A program made the position numbers and the translations under genes. A DNA stretch of 64,000 nt from NCBI RefSeq assembly GCF_022346995.1, contig NZ_JAKRNM010000005.1, positions 124,001 to 188,000 on the forward strand, read 5' to 3'. This document shows, piece after piece, positions 8,803 to 17,623 of the stretch. Source of the stretch: Paenibacillus sp. ACRRY (GTDB lineage: Bacteria > Bacillota > Bacilli > Paenibacillales > Paenibacillaceae). Under the pieces are notes generated by a model, which saw only the letters and a list, made by a program, of their open reading frames with translations, was not told the origin of the DNA and did not search any database. Position 1 is the first letter of the stretch; each line of letters opens with the position of its first letter.

Positions 8803-9783
8803 TCAGACAGTGTCAGCGAGTGTGTCGCGAGTCTCATTCGTGCTGTCTTGCTCTGAGCCAGGCGTGTGACGCTCTAACCAGTTAACCACATGCAAGCATA
8901 CTTCTTCACGATTGGTCTCGTGCAGCATCTCGTGCCGTCCTTCGGGATACAGGCGATACTCCACATCATGAATCTGAAGCTGTCTGTATTGGGAGACCAG
9001 ATTAAATACGCCTTTACCATTCAGTCCGACCGGGTCCATCTCTCCGGAGAACAGATACACTGCTTTATCTTTTGGAATCCGCTTCATGTGTTCGGGCATA
9101 TGGATTTCCAACAACAGTTTGAAAAAATCACGAAAGAATCCGGCTGTACAGATGGCTCCGCATAATGGATCGTCGATAAATCGTTTAACTTCGTCCGCAT
9201 CACGCGATAGCCAATCAAATGGTGTGTTTGCTGGACGGAAAGAACGGTTAAATCCGCCAAACACGATGGCGTTGAGCAGCATGCTCGGATGTGCCGGACC
9301 TTGGATACCACACTGCATGAGTGCGAGTTTTTCACCAAATCGGAGAAGACCGCGCTTCCCATTGGTTCCGGACAAAATAAATGCATGGTAACGTTCATGT
9401 GCAGCATACATCAGATACTGTACCAAGAATGACCCCATACTATGTCCCATCAGAAACAAGGGGATTCCCGGATTTTCCTTGGATGCGACCTCACCGAGAT
9501 TGATCATATCACTTGCCATCCAGCGAAAGGCGTCTGTTCCGGCATTGCCGAGCAGTTTCGGATTCTCGACGGATTTTCCATGTCCTCGGTGGTCATTGGC
9601 GTAGACAGCATACCCGTGACTGGTAAGACACTCGGCGAATTCTGCATATCGTGCTGCGGTCTCGGCCATGCCATGCGCAATCTGTACAACGCCTCTGATA
9701 TCGCATTCCGGATCGGGAAGCCAGCGGTAGACATGAATGCGGGTACCTTCATTACCCACAAGGGCAAACGTAGATTCCTGCAT
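8803..9783 (-). CDS. alpha/beta hydrolase, monoglyceride lipase/lysophospholipase-like
   Basis: A 326-residue serine hydrolase of the Hydrolase_4 group. Visible elements are the oxyanion region VVQIAHGMAETAARY, the DHRGHGKS loop, the nucleophile elbow GHSMGS, the acid in LFSGEMDPVG and the catalytic His in YPEGRHEMLHE. This order is typical of monoacylglycerol lipase-type enzymes acting on acyl esters in the cytoplasm or at the membrane. GGAGGGG precedes the ATG. It lies 27 bases downstream of manA on the same strand and is probably co-transcribed. Substrate unproven. Confidence 0.88.
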   Translation of the reverse strand: MQESTFALVGNEGTRIHVYRWLPDPECDIRGVVQIAHGMAETAARYAEFAECLTSHGYAVYANDHRGHGKSVENPKLLGNAGTDAFRWMASDMINLGEVASKENPGIPLFLMGHSMGSFLVQYLMYAAHERYHAFILSGTNGKRGLLRFGEKLALMQCGIQGPAHPSMLLNAIVFGGFNRSFRPANTPFDWLSRDADEVKRFIDDPLCGAICTAGFFRDFFKLLLEIHMPEHMKRIPKDKAVYLFSGEMDPVGLNGKGVFNLVSQYRQLQIHDVEYRLYPEGRHEMLHETNREEVCLHVVNWLERHTPGSEQDSTNETRDTLADTV

Positions 9784-9810
9784 CGTGTAACCCCTCCTTC
9801 ACTGGTTTGA

Positions 9811-10788
9811 TTAAGGTAGATAAGAACGAAGAACTGTCGTATTGCCATCCAGCGTATACGCTCCAAGATTGGCAGGCAGCAGGTAGCATTGTCCAGCGCT
9901 TAATTCAATTTTTTCCTGAGTATCATTGTCCCATTCCAAGGTTCCGTTCCCTTCACAAACGACGAGAATGGTGAAACTGTCAGCATGGGTAGAGAGTTCC
10001 CACCGATCTGTAACAATTCCTTTTTCTACGACAAAGTAAGGGCATTCCGCAAGCTTCAGCCATTCGCCTGGTGTCGCATTATTGGTTTTCATTGTGGTAG
10101 CACCAGCACCCTCATAGGCAGTCACATTCAAGGAATCTTCAACATGCAGCTCACGTGGTTTTCCATCCAGTCCTGGGCGATTATAATCGTAGATCCGGTA
10201 AGTTGTATCCGAATTTTGCTGGATCTCGGCAACAACCACTCCTGCGCACAGAGCATGTACCGTTCCGGCTGGGATGAAGAATGTATCTCCCGCTTCAACC
10301 GGTACTTGACGGAGCGTATCCATCACCGTGCCATTCTCCAGTGCTTCCTTTAGGACCGCACGATCGACTCCTTCGTTTAATCCATAGATGATGTGCGCTC
10401 CCGGTTTCGCGTCCAGCACATACCACATTTCCGTTTTGCCAAGTTCTCCTGGAGGCAGGGCTTCATAATCATCTGTCGGATGAACCTGTACGGATAAATC
10501 ATCATTGCAGTCAAGCAGTTTGATCAAAAGGGGGAAGCGTCCGCCTTTTTCAGATACACCTTTTGTTCCGAGCCACGAAGTACCTAGCTGTTCCCGTACT
10601 TCATCGAGGCCTTTACCAGCAAGTTCGCCATTAATGACCTTGGTTGTACCGTTAGGATGATCTGCAATCATCCATCCTTCTCCAATATGTCCTTCAGGTG
10701 GTGTCAGACCGAATTGCTCCAGCGCCCGACCTCCCCATACACGTTCCTTAAACTCAGGTTGAAATTGCAGTGGGTATGGCTTAGACAT
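9811..10788 (-). CDS. manA: mannose-6-phosphate isomerase, class I
   Basis: Interconverts mannose 6-phosphate and fructose 6-phosphate. The 325-residue protein has the short Firmicute form. N-terminal PEFKERVWGG is diagnostic; the zinc ligands appear as LSVQVHPTDDYE (Gln and His), GKTEMWYVLD (Glu) and FIPAGTVHAL (His). The catalytic QQNSDTTYRIYDYNR segment follows. The ribosome site GAGGAGAG precedes the ATG. It links mannose use or mannosyl-polymer supply to glycolysis. The alpha/beta hydrolase follows in the same operon. Confidence 0.95.
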   Translation of the reverse strand: MSKPYPLQFQPEFKERVWGGRALEQFGLTPPEGHIGEGWMIADHPNGTTKVINGELAGKGLDEVREQLGTSWLGTKGVSEKGGRFPLLIKLLDCNDDLSVQVHPTDDYEALPPGELGKTEMWYVLDAKPGAHIIYGLNEGVDRAVLKEALENGTVMDTLRQVPVEAGDTFFIPAGTVHALCAGVVVAEIQQNSDTTYRIYDYNRPGLDGKPRELHVEDSLNVTAYEGAGATTMKTNNATPGEWLKLAECPYFVVEKGIVTDRWELSTHADSFTILVVCEGNGTLEWDNDTQEKIELSAGQCYLLPANLGAYTLDGNTTVLRSYLP

Positions 10789-10998
10789 CGTAATCTCTCC
10801 TCTAGTATATGAAGTGGTGAATCGCTTTAATCAATTCCATGCCTGTACATTCCGGATTGTATACGGTTGCAGCAGACAAGTATGTAAAGCACGCATCGTC
10901 ATAGTAAACGAGCCAAGGTTAGAGCTTGGCCCATTCGTGCACAGCGATGTCGTGCTATTTAATGTGTTTATTTTATGGCATTTGGAGAGTAAAGGAAA

Positions 10999-11583
10999 TT
11001 ACTTTTTCTCAATGCCAATCAGAAAAGGAGAGGCTGCGCGCTGCAGCTGGCGGTAGATGACAACTTGTGCCTGGTCTACAGGCAATGCCGAACACCAGGC
11101 AAGTACTGCATCTGCCTCCTGTGCACCACCATCATGACCCGGGTACAATACGGCTGTTATTATACCGCGTGGCCTCAGTAAGCCCAGTGCGGCTTCTAAT
11201 GCTCCAATCGTGCTGTCCGTTTGGGTAATCACAGAAGCATCCGCACCTTCGGAGGGCAGGTATCCCAAGTTGAACATGACTGCGCCAACTTGGCCCTGCC
11301 ATTGCTCGGGAACAGCTTCAGCCATTCGGTCATGGCTTAACTCCATCAGGGAGATGGAACCGAGCTTTGAGCCGTCTTCCTGTTTACGAATTCGGGCTTG
11401 AGCCAGAGTTAGTGCTTCATTTTGGATATCAAAACCGATGACCTGACCGCGTTTGCCAACTTGCTGTGCGAGAAACAGGGTATCCGCACCTGTACCTACT
11501 GTGGCATCAATGGCAGAATCCCCGGGCTGCAAACGGGAGGATACCCATTGATGGGCACAGCTAAGAACCGAGAGAAAGCCCAT
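10999..11583 (-). CDS. mnmM: tRNA (mnm5s2U34)-type methyltransferase (YtqB family)
   Basis: A class I SAM-dependent methyltransferase of 194 residues. Motif I is DATVGTGADTLFLAQ, motif II GQVIGFDIQNEAL, and motif IV-like FNLGYLPSEGADASVITQ. The YtqB family was identified as the enzyme that makes the final methylation of mnm5s2U34 in the tRNA wobble position in Gram-positive bacteria. I chose ATG 11583: GGAGGGG precedes it by 8 bases, whereas the longer frame to 11643 lies inside ytqA. Only one base separates it from the ytqA stop, so the pair is co-transcribed, as in Bacillus subtilis. Confidence 0.85.
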   Translation of the reverse strand: MGFLSVLSCAHQWVSSRLQPGDSAIDATVGTGADTLFLAQQVGKRGQVIGFDIQNEALTLAQARIRKQEDGSKLGSISLMELSHDRMAEAVPEQWQGQVGAVMFNLGYLPSEGADASVITQTDSTIGALEAALGLLRPRGIITAVLYPGHDGGAQEADAVLAWCSALPVDQAQVVIYRQLQRAASPFLIGIEKK

Positions 11584-11584
11584 C

Positions 11585-12538
11585 TTATGCTCCCCTCCAA
11601 TATTTACCCTGCCATGAATCACGTAAACGCAATTCGCGGTCAATGGAATTAAGCACTTCCCATTTTTTCATGGACCACATGGGTCCAATCAGCAGATCAC
11701 GCGGAGCATCTCCAGTGAGGCGGTGCACGATCATCTCCGGTGGAAGCATCTCGAGTGTATCGACAATCAGTTTGATGTACTCGTCTTGTTCCAGGAATCG
11801 AAGAAGCCCGGCTTCATACTGTTTGACCATTGGCGTCTTGCGCATGAGGTGCAGGAGATGGATCTTAATGCCTTGCACATCCATATTGGCTACGGCACGT
11901 CCGGTATCCAGCATCATTTCATGCGTTTCCTGAGGCAAGCCATATATGATATGTGTACACACGCGTATATTCCGTTTCCGCAGCTTCTCTACCGCTTCTT
12001 CATAACATTTGGTGTCATGCGCGCGGTTGATTAGCGTTGAGGTAGACTCGTGGACGGTTTGAAGTCCCATTTCAACCCAGAGATAGGTACGTTCATTCAA
12101 TTCGGCCAGGTAATCCACAACATCATCAGGCAAGCAATCGGGGCGAGTGGCAATGGAAAGACCGACCACACCAGGCTGCTGTAAAATCACTTCAAAATAC
12201 TCACGGAGCTCCTCAACAGGAGCATATGTGTTGGTATAAGCCTGAAAATAGCCGATATACTGGGCCGTAGGCCATTTTAGGTGCTGTTTGTCCCGAATCG
12301 TATTAAATTGAGTAACCAGATCATCCCGTCTGCTGCCGGCAAAATCTCCTGATCCCCTGGCACTGCAGAAGGTACATCCGCCCTTGGCAATTGAACCGTC
12401 ACGGTTTGGGCAGGTGAATCCTGCGTCAAGCATAACCTTGAACACTTTATTGTTGAACTCATTTCGCATTTCGTAATTCCAGGTGTGGAATCGTTTATCT
12501 CCCCAGGAAAGAGGAGGTTGTATTGCAGGTGCATTCAT
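11585..12538 (-). CDS. ytqA: radical SAM protein, YtqA/YhcC (TIGR01212) family
   Basis: A 317-residue radical SAM protein. The 4Fe-4S cluster cysteines are in FTCPNRDGSIAKGGCTFC (Cys-x9-Cys-x2-Cys type spacing as in this family). Conserved blocks IGYFQAYTNTYAP, LSIATRPDCLPDDV, WVEMGLQTVHE and THIIYGLPQETHEMM follow. It is directly upstream of mnmM on the same strand, the invariant arrangement in Bacillales, which suggests a role linked to tRNA wobble modification; its chemistry has not been shown by this sequence. AAAGGAG precedes the ATG. Confidence 0.9.
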   Translation of the reverse strand: MNAPAIQPPLSWGDKRFHTWNYEMRNEFNNKVFKVMLDAGFTCPNRDGSIAKGGCTFCSARGSGDFAGSRRDDLVTQFNTIRDKQHLKWPTAQYIGYFQAYTNTYAPVEELREYFEVILQQPGVVGLSIATRPDCLPDDVVDYLAELNERTYLWVEMGLQTVHESTSTLINRAHDTKCYEEAVEKLRKRNIRVCTHIIYGLPQETHEMMLDTGRAVANMDVQGIKIHLLHLMRKTPMVKQYEAGLLRFLEQDEYIKLIVDTLEMLPPEMIVHRLTGDAPRDLLIGPMWSMKKWEVLNSIDRELRLRDSWQGKYWRGA

Positions 12539-12844
12539 CTTCAGGGTGCTCCTTTGGGCTGCCGCATTCCCTCTTGGGAGAGACAGATGTTTATCTATTC
12601 ACGTGATAGAACGGATCTTTAAAATCCGTGTCTCCATGGACTTTAACCATTGTATCAAAAAACGCAAAAAAAGGGGAATTCAAACTCAAAAATAGACTGG
12701 TTTATCAAGGTTTTTCGCTTGCTATAGTTTACACCATGTGTTATATTTAACTTAACGTCAGACAGCATCCAATGGGTACTATTCATCATAGCATTTGAAT
12801 CAAAATTGACGTCATGGACCATACTATACCGTGAGGTGATATGA
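12539..12844. other. divergent promoter region between ytqA and the 66-residue gene
   Basis: About 306 bases. On the plus strand TTGCTA with a 16-base spacer faces TTATAT around 12720-12747, and TTGACG occurs at 12806-12811 with no well-placed -10. The plus-strand ribosome site GAGGTGAT (12833-12840) ends the region. No other feature is seen. Confidence 0.4.
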
Positions 12845-13045
12845 ATGAATTCCCAAGTTAAAAACAATAATCTTCACCATGTTTCAGTAGAACTGACGGC
12901 AGAAGAGGCACTGGCTTTGACAGGTGTTCGTTTTAATGGCAATCCGAAAGTGGAAGCGGCTGCAAGACAAAAAGTTCGCACAGCTTTCGAAAAGACATTT
13001 GATTTTTCACACCAAGATAAGGTAGACTATGAACTATTAAAGTAG
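12845..13045 (+). CDS. small hypothetical protein (66 residues)
   Basis: An acidic/basic mixed soluble protein with no membrane segment: a strand-like N-terminus (HHVSVELTAEEALALTGVRF) followed by an amphipathic helix (VEAAARQKVRTAFEKTF). Family not recognised. GAGGTGAT precedes the ATG closely, and a well-formed terminator follows at once (13076-13123), so it appears to be a separate monocistronic unit. Its position before trmB may be incidental. Confidence 0.6.
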   Translation: MNSQVKNNNLHHVSVELTAEEALALTGVRFNGNPKVEAAARQKVRTAFEKTFDFSHQDKVDYELLK

Positions 13046-13075
13046 TTGGACCCCAATTCCAAATAAATCGAAGAG

Positions 13076-13123
13076 GGAATCTTTGAGATTTGCCCCAAGT
13101 GGCAGATCCGAAGATTCCTTTTT
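13076..13123 (+). terminator. terminator of the 66-residue gene
   Basis: GGAATCTT pairs with AAGATTCC, with an inner ATTTGCC/GGCAGAT stem, followed by TTTTT. Confidence 0.8.
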
Positions 13124-13196
13124 CATTGCTCTTTACAATTGGCCGGTTCTTCGGCAAAATGAGTCTGAGACAAGTATGGACAAACGGAGGAATAAA

Positions 13197-13946
13197 ATGC
13201 GTTTACGTGGCAGAAAAGGGATTCGGGAAAATCTGGAGGAGCAAGTGGACCTTGTTGTTCTGGAACCTAAACAGTACAAGGGAAAATGGTCTGAACTGTT
13301 TGGCAACGACCATCCGATCTTTGTTGAATTTGGTATGGGTAAAGGTCAATTTATCAGCCAAATGAGTTATAAATATCCGCAATACAATTTTATCGGCATT
13401 GATATGTATGATGAATTGGTGCGCCGGGCTAGTGAGAAGGCCCGTAATGCGTGGAGTGAGGCTGATGTAGAAACTCCGCCCAATGTGAAGCTTGTACTGG
13501 CAAACATTGAACAGATCGAGGAAGTGTTCGAAGTGGCTGAACTGGAACGGATCTATCTGAACTTCAGTGACCCATGGCCAAAAGCCAAGCATGCACGCCG
13601 TCGTTTGACTCATCCGCGGTTCTTGAAAAAATACACGGAGCTGCTTAACGCCAAGGGCCAAATTCATTTCAAAACCGATTCGGAGACATTGTTCGAGTTC
13701 TCGCTCAATGCGATTGCCGACTACGGTCTGCAAATGACCAACCTGTCCCTGAACCTTCACCGTGATGGATTGAATGAAGAGCATGTCATGACGGAATACG
13801 AGCAGAAATTCATGGGCAAAGGCATGAACATTCACCGCGTGGAAGTCATTGTGGGCGAAGAGGCGCTGCGTGAGTATCAGCAGATGCGTCTGGACAAGTA
13901 CAAAGTACGTGAAGCTTCGGATGATTCCGGCGAAGACCAGGAGTAA
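13197..13946 (+). CDS. trmB: tRNA (guanine-N7-)-methyltransferase
   Basis: Forms 7-methylguanosine at position 46 of tRNA using SAM. The protein starts MRLRGRKG, matching the usual MRxR start of the family, with GGAGG at 13186-13190, so the longer upstream frame (from 13083, overlapping the terminator) is discarded. Motifs: VEFGMGKGQFISQM (SAM motif I), FIGIDMYDELV, and the signature YLNFSDPWPKAKHARRRLTH. HFKTD and TEYEQKF near the C-terminus are also family hallmarks. The product is 249 residues with a slightly long acidic tail (SDDSGEDQE). Confidence 0.96.
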   Translation: MRLRGRKGIRENLEEQVDLVVLEPKQYKGKWSELFGNDHPIFVEFGMGKGQFISQMSYKYPQYNFIGIDMYDELVRRASEKARNAWSEADVETPPNVKLVLANIEQIEEVFEVAELERIYLNFSDPWPKAKHARRRLTHPRFLKKYTELLNAKGQIHFKTDSETLFEFSLNAIADYGLQMTNLSLNLHRDGLNEEHVMTEYEQKFMGKGMNIHRVEVIVGEEALREYQQMRLDKYKVREASDDSGEDQE

Positions 13947-13954
13947 AATAAATA

Positions 13955-14000
13955 AGCGGCACATGAAGGTGTGATTCATCACCTCGTGTGTCGCTTTTTT
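13955..14000 (+). terminator. trmB terminator
   Basis: AGCGGCACATGAAGGTG pairs with CACCTCGTGTGTCGCT, followed by TTTTTT. Confidence 0.85.
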
Positions 14001-14032
14001 GATTTTTCTTCTTCAAGATTATTAGAAGATTG

Positions 14033-16285
14033 TTACATTTGCTCGGAGCGCAGTTCCTTGCGACGATAATCATTCGGGGTCACACCATTGAACTTTTTGA
14101 ACATGCGATAAAAGTAGGAGCTGTTGGTGAATCCCGTCTTCTCTGCAATATCCGCAACGGAATTCTCGGTCTCAATCAGCAGATGCTGGGCTTTGATGAT
14201 TCGTGTCTCGTTAATCACATCCGTTAGTCCTTTTAACGTGAGTTGTTTATACAACCTGCTGATATAGATGGGTGACATGGTGAGTTCATCAGCAATGGAA
14301 GTGAGACAGAGATTGGTGTCCGCATAATCCCGTTCGATAATACCGTTAATTCTGCGTAGGAGCTCTTCATGCCTCAACGTTCGTTTCTCTTCCACTTTTA
14401 ATCCCAACTCATCGAATAGACGATAGAAATGGGCATGGACTTCACGGAGTTCCTCCGCTTCATGGAGAGGAAGCATCGCAGCGTCCGAGATGGTGCTTAG
14501 TGTAAGCTGGTTATTTTTCTTAAGTGTGTTACGTACGTGGTTCAGTGTCATCGTCAGATGGGACAGAGCCAATTGGAATACGGTAAAAGGGTATGCTGCC
14601 GTTTCATCCACGATATCTGAATAGATTTGTTTGGCTTCGCATGTTTTGCCTGTCATGAGGCAATCGATGAGCTGCCGCTCTTTACTTGCAGGAAATGCAT
14701 ATTCCTTGTCCTGATACGCCATGATGTCGGTTGTATACAGCAAGCAGCCCGGGCCACTGAATAATCGGTGCAGGGAAGCCTCCGCTGAGTGGGGATAGCC
14801 GGCGATCGCATCCTCGAAAGAGTCTTCCTCGGGCCCTACGGTGAACGAAACGGAGCATTTCAGATGCAGCATTACCGCATCCTGCAGCATGCGCAGTAGT
14901 TCTTCCATATCCGCTTCTGCAGCCTGTGCGTTTTGCTGATCCGAATTTTTGTGATTGAAAAGAAGACTAATCATGTCCCCACCCATATCGACGGTTTCCG
15001 TGTGGTAGCGAAATTCCGCCGATTCCATGCAAATGTTCATCATCGCATATTTTACCAGCTTGATATCGTCCCGGTAGGTTTCGCAAAAATCAGCAAAACG
15101 GTCAATACGCAGTAATACCAGCCTGGACGGACGATGAACCTGGACAGACGAACCGTAAAACTTCATGCGCTCTTCCAAAATCCCGCCGGATACTGTCTCA
15201 CGCCCCTGTAGAGCACCACGCAAAAAATCCTGACGTAAAATGTGCAGACTTCCACGACGCTCGGCTTCCATAACTCGCATTCGAACAATGACTTTATCGA
15301 TGGGGTGATATAGCTTCCGAGAAACCAGGTATGAGAGCAACAGTCCAGCAATAAGCAAGCCCAGACAAAACAGGACGGTGTGCGTGCGCATGCTGCGTAT
15401 ATCAGCAGTGATCAGATGATCAGGTGTAATTCGTACATATCGCCATCCCAAATTATCAGGTGTGGTATAGGTGATAAGTGATTTTTCCCCGTCAACGTCT
15501 GCGGTAAAATAGGCAGATTGCTCCGTATTTTGCAAAATGGGACGCATGAAGGCTTCCTTGGAGAGATCCTGCATTAACGTCCGATCTCCAAAATCGGATA
15601 GCAGCTGTCCGTTTTCGTTGATAATAAATGTTTTGCCCGGCTGATCCGCTGCATTGATATTGGGACTTAGCCAATCGTCCTTGATATTGACTACGACTGC
15701 GTAGTTTAACTCGGCATTATCGTTGATGGTGTCATAGCAGAGATAGGTGTAACTGTTCACTTCAATGTCTTCTGTAGAACCAACCTGGTAAGTACGCGGA
15801 ATCGGAACAAAGGGTTTATATTCATGAAATCGCTGGAGGATATCCTTTATGCCTTGATCGTCTAATTCGGCTAGTGTTTGCTGACCATTGCGTGTTTCAG
15901 AACTAATAAAGAATTCGTTGCTTTTGGAGTTGTATACATAGATGGATTCGATAAAAGGAAGGGACATGCGGTAATTATCAAGCTGCTCCATGGCCGGAGT
16001 GATTTCGTAGATGCTTGGTTTGGAGTAAAGGAGCAGTGCAGAGATGCTGTAGTCCTGATAAATCTGATAAGACAAGGATTTGGCCGTTTCGGTCATTTTG
16101 GATACTTCCCGGCTGGTCTGTGTAAGACTGTTCATATCGGTGCGATAGACTTGACGGAGAGCGATGCGATTGTAATTGACGTAGAGAATGGCAGAAGCTA
16201 CGAGCAGGGTAGCAACGGTACTGACAATGATGCCAATCAGTATTCGAGAAAATACGTTTTGACTGTCCTCTGAACGTTTGCGCAT
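14033..16285 (-). CDS. membrane-bound AraC-family regulator (YesN-like, extracellular sensor)
   Basis: A 750-residue one-component regulator. An N-terminal membrane helix (about 13-37) is followed by an extracellular Cache-like sensor of about 250 residues, then a second membrane helix (TVLFCLGLLIAGLLLSYLV) and a cytoplasmic region. The C-terminal AraC domain has both helix-turn-helices: LTSIADELTMSPIYISRLYK and VADIAEKTGFTNSSYFYRMFKK, ending FNGVTPNDYRR. I take ATG 16285 (ribosome site CAGGGGG) over the TTG at 16288. It is divergent from a sugar ABC transporter and very likely senses the substrate outside and activates that operon, an arrangement common in Paenibacillus. Confidence 0.9.
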   Translation of the reverse strand: MRKRSEDSQNVFSRILIGIIVSTVATLLVASAILYVNYNRIALRQVYRTDMNSLTQTSREVSKMTETAKSLSYQIYQDYSISALLLYSKPSIYEITPAMEQLDNYRMSLPFIESIYVYNSKSNEFFISSETRNGQQTLAELDDQGIKDILQRFHEYKPFVPIPRTYQVGSTEDIEVNSYTYLCYDTINDNAELNYAVVVNIKDDWLSPNINAADQPGKTFIINENGQLLSDFGDRTLMQDLSKEAFMRPILQNTEQSAYFTADVDGEKSLITYTTPDNLGWRYVRITPDHLITADIRSMRTHTVLFCLGLLIAGLLLSYLVSRKLYHPIDKVIVRMRVMEAERRGSLHILRQDFLRGALQGRETVSGGILEERMKFYGSSVQVHRPSRLVLLRIDRFADFCETYRDDIKLVKYAMMNICMESAEFRYHTETVDMGGDMISLLFNHKNSDQQNAQAAEADMEELLRMLQDAVMLHLKCSVSFTVGPEEDSFEDAIAGYPHSAEASLHRLFSGPGCLLYTTDIMAYQDKEYAFPASKERQLIDCLMTGKTCEAKQIYSDIVDETAAYPFTVFQLALSHLTMTLNHVRNTLKKNNQLTLSTISDAAMLPLHEAEELREVHAHFYRLFDELGLKVEEKRTLRHEELLRRINGIIERDYADTNLCLTSIADELTMSPIYISRLYKQLTLKGLTDVINETRIIKAQHLLIETENSVADIAEKTGFTNSSYFYRMFKKFNGVTPNDYRRKELRSEQM

Positions 16286-16687
16286 CAATCAGTTCCCCCT
16301 GAACATCTGCATTTTGGGTGAGATAACTTCATTTCACAGCGTTACGCTCTGTTTCACAGCAGGCTGCTGTGCATGAGGATAGTCATTCAAATTATATATC
16401 ATGTATGCGTTTACATCAATATTGTACAAGGTTTAAAAGGTTGTTTCAGTACATATCGTTCAACTTTCGCTGAATTGTTCACTATGCCCAGGTTATGCAC
16501 GATATCAACATTTGTGAACGTACTGGAGTTCTTTTCAGTGTTGGTTCACATTGTTCATATCAGGTTTGGCAATATCGTTCATTTTCCGGCGCGAAGCTTC
16601 AGTATCCGGGAGCGGGAAGGGCGTCTACACTAAAAACAGAGCTCCACGGCGCATCCGCGCTGCAAGAAATCCGGGAGGGATCGAGCC
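16286..16687. other. divergent control region of the sugar transporter locus
   Basis: About 400 bases. It holds a cre-like site (16402-16416) and a cluster of GTTCA-type motifs between 16453 and 16581 that are candidates for regulator binding. The ribosome site GGGAGGG (16674-16680) precedes the first permease. No reading frame here has a credible start. Confidence 0.5.
16402..16416 (-). promoter_or_regulatory. cre-like CcpA site in the sugar transporter control region
   Basis: Read on the minus strand, ATGTAAACGCATACA fits WTGNAANCGNWNNCW at all fixed positions. Its place between a sugar transporter and its regulator makes catabolite control plausible. Confidence 0.55.
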
Positions 16688-17593
16688 ATGCTCAAAGAAT
16701 TGAACAAAAACAAAATCATGTTCCTGATGCTGCTGCCTACACTGATCTTTTTTCTCATTAACTCGTATTTTCCGATGGTGGGTATCTACTATGCGTTTAC
16801 CCGGTACGACTTTGAGGGAGGATTATTCGGTAGTCCGTTCGTAGGGCTGGAAAATTTCAAGTTTCTCTGGCAGTCCGGCATGCTGCTGAAACTTACGACC
16901 AACACGGTTGGTTATAACTTGGCTTTCATTATACTGGGAAACGGACTCGCCATTTTCTGTGCCATTATGTTAAGTGAAGTCCGTGGGAAGCTCTTTAAGA
17001 AAATTACGCAATCCGTGATGTTTCTACCGTATTTCATCTCATTTGTACTATTAAGTGTAATCGCTTACAACATGTTCAACTATGAATCCGGTTTTGTGAA
17101 CACGGTGCTCAAACGTTTTGAAGCCGGCCCAATTGATATTTATAACACGCCATGGATATGGGTGTTTCTGATCATTATTTTTTACCTATGGAAAAACCTT
17201 GGATACAGTATGGTGATCTATCTGGCGGCTATCACCGGGATCAGTGACGAATATTATGAAGCTGCCCGCATTGATGGAGCGAATATTTTTCAACGCATCT
17301 GGTATATCACCGTTCCCATGCTGAAACCGACCTTTGTCATTCTGCTTCTGTTCTCTCTGGGGAGCATTATGAAGGGACAATTTGATCTCTTTTATCAACT
17401 TATTGGGAATAACGGTGTGCTATATAACGCCACAGACATTATTGATACGTACGTGTATCGTTCTCTGAAAGTGACCTTCGATATCGGGATGGCTACCGCA
17501 GCAGGCTTGTACCAGTCGATTTTCGGCTTCATTCTGATCATGACCGTGAACTACATTATCCGGAAAGTGAATGAGGATTACGCTTTGTTCTAA
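16688..17593 (+). CDS. carbohydrate ABC transporter permease (LplB type)
   Basis: A 301-residue inner-membrane permease of the MalF/LplB kind. Six hydrophobic segments are visible, beginning IMFLMLLPTLIFFLINSYFPMVGI. The cytoplasmic coupling loop carries the EAA motif EYYEAARIDGANIFQRIWYITVPML, which docks on a (distantly encoded) ATPase. It forms an operon with the second permease and the binding lipoprotein; no ATPase gene is present, as usual for this class, where a shared MsmX-type ATPase serves many importers. Confidence 0.93.
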   Translation: MLKELNKNKIMFLMLLPTLIFFLINSYFPMVGIYYAFTRYDFEGGLFGSPFVGLENFKFLWQSGMLLKLTTNTVGYNLAFIILGNGLAIFCAIMLSEVRGKLFKKITQSVMFLPYFISFVLLSVIAYNMFNYESGFVNTVLKRFEAGPIDIYNTPWIWVFLIIIFYLWKNLGYSMVIYLAAITGISDEYYEAARIDGANIFQRIWYITVPMLKPTFVILLLFSLGSIMKGQFDLFYQLIGNNGVLYNATDIIDTYVYRSLKVTFDIGMATAAGLYQSIFGFILIMTVNYIIRKVNEDYALF

Positions 17594-17623
17594 ACCGCCC
17601 ACAGGGCAGAAGGGAGAGCCGCC

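Noticed and set aside
13083..13196. N-terminal extension of trmB
   Set aside because: It overlaps the terminator of the previous gene and lies before the GGAGG at 13186; the family starts at MRLRG.
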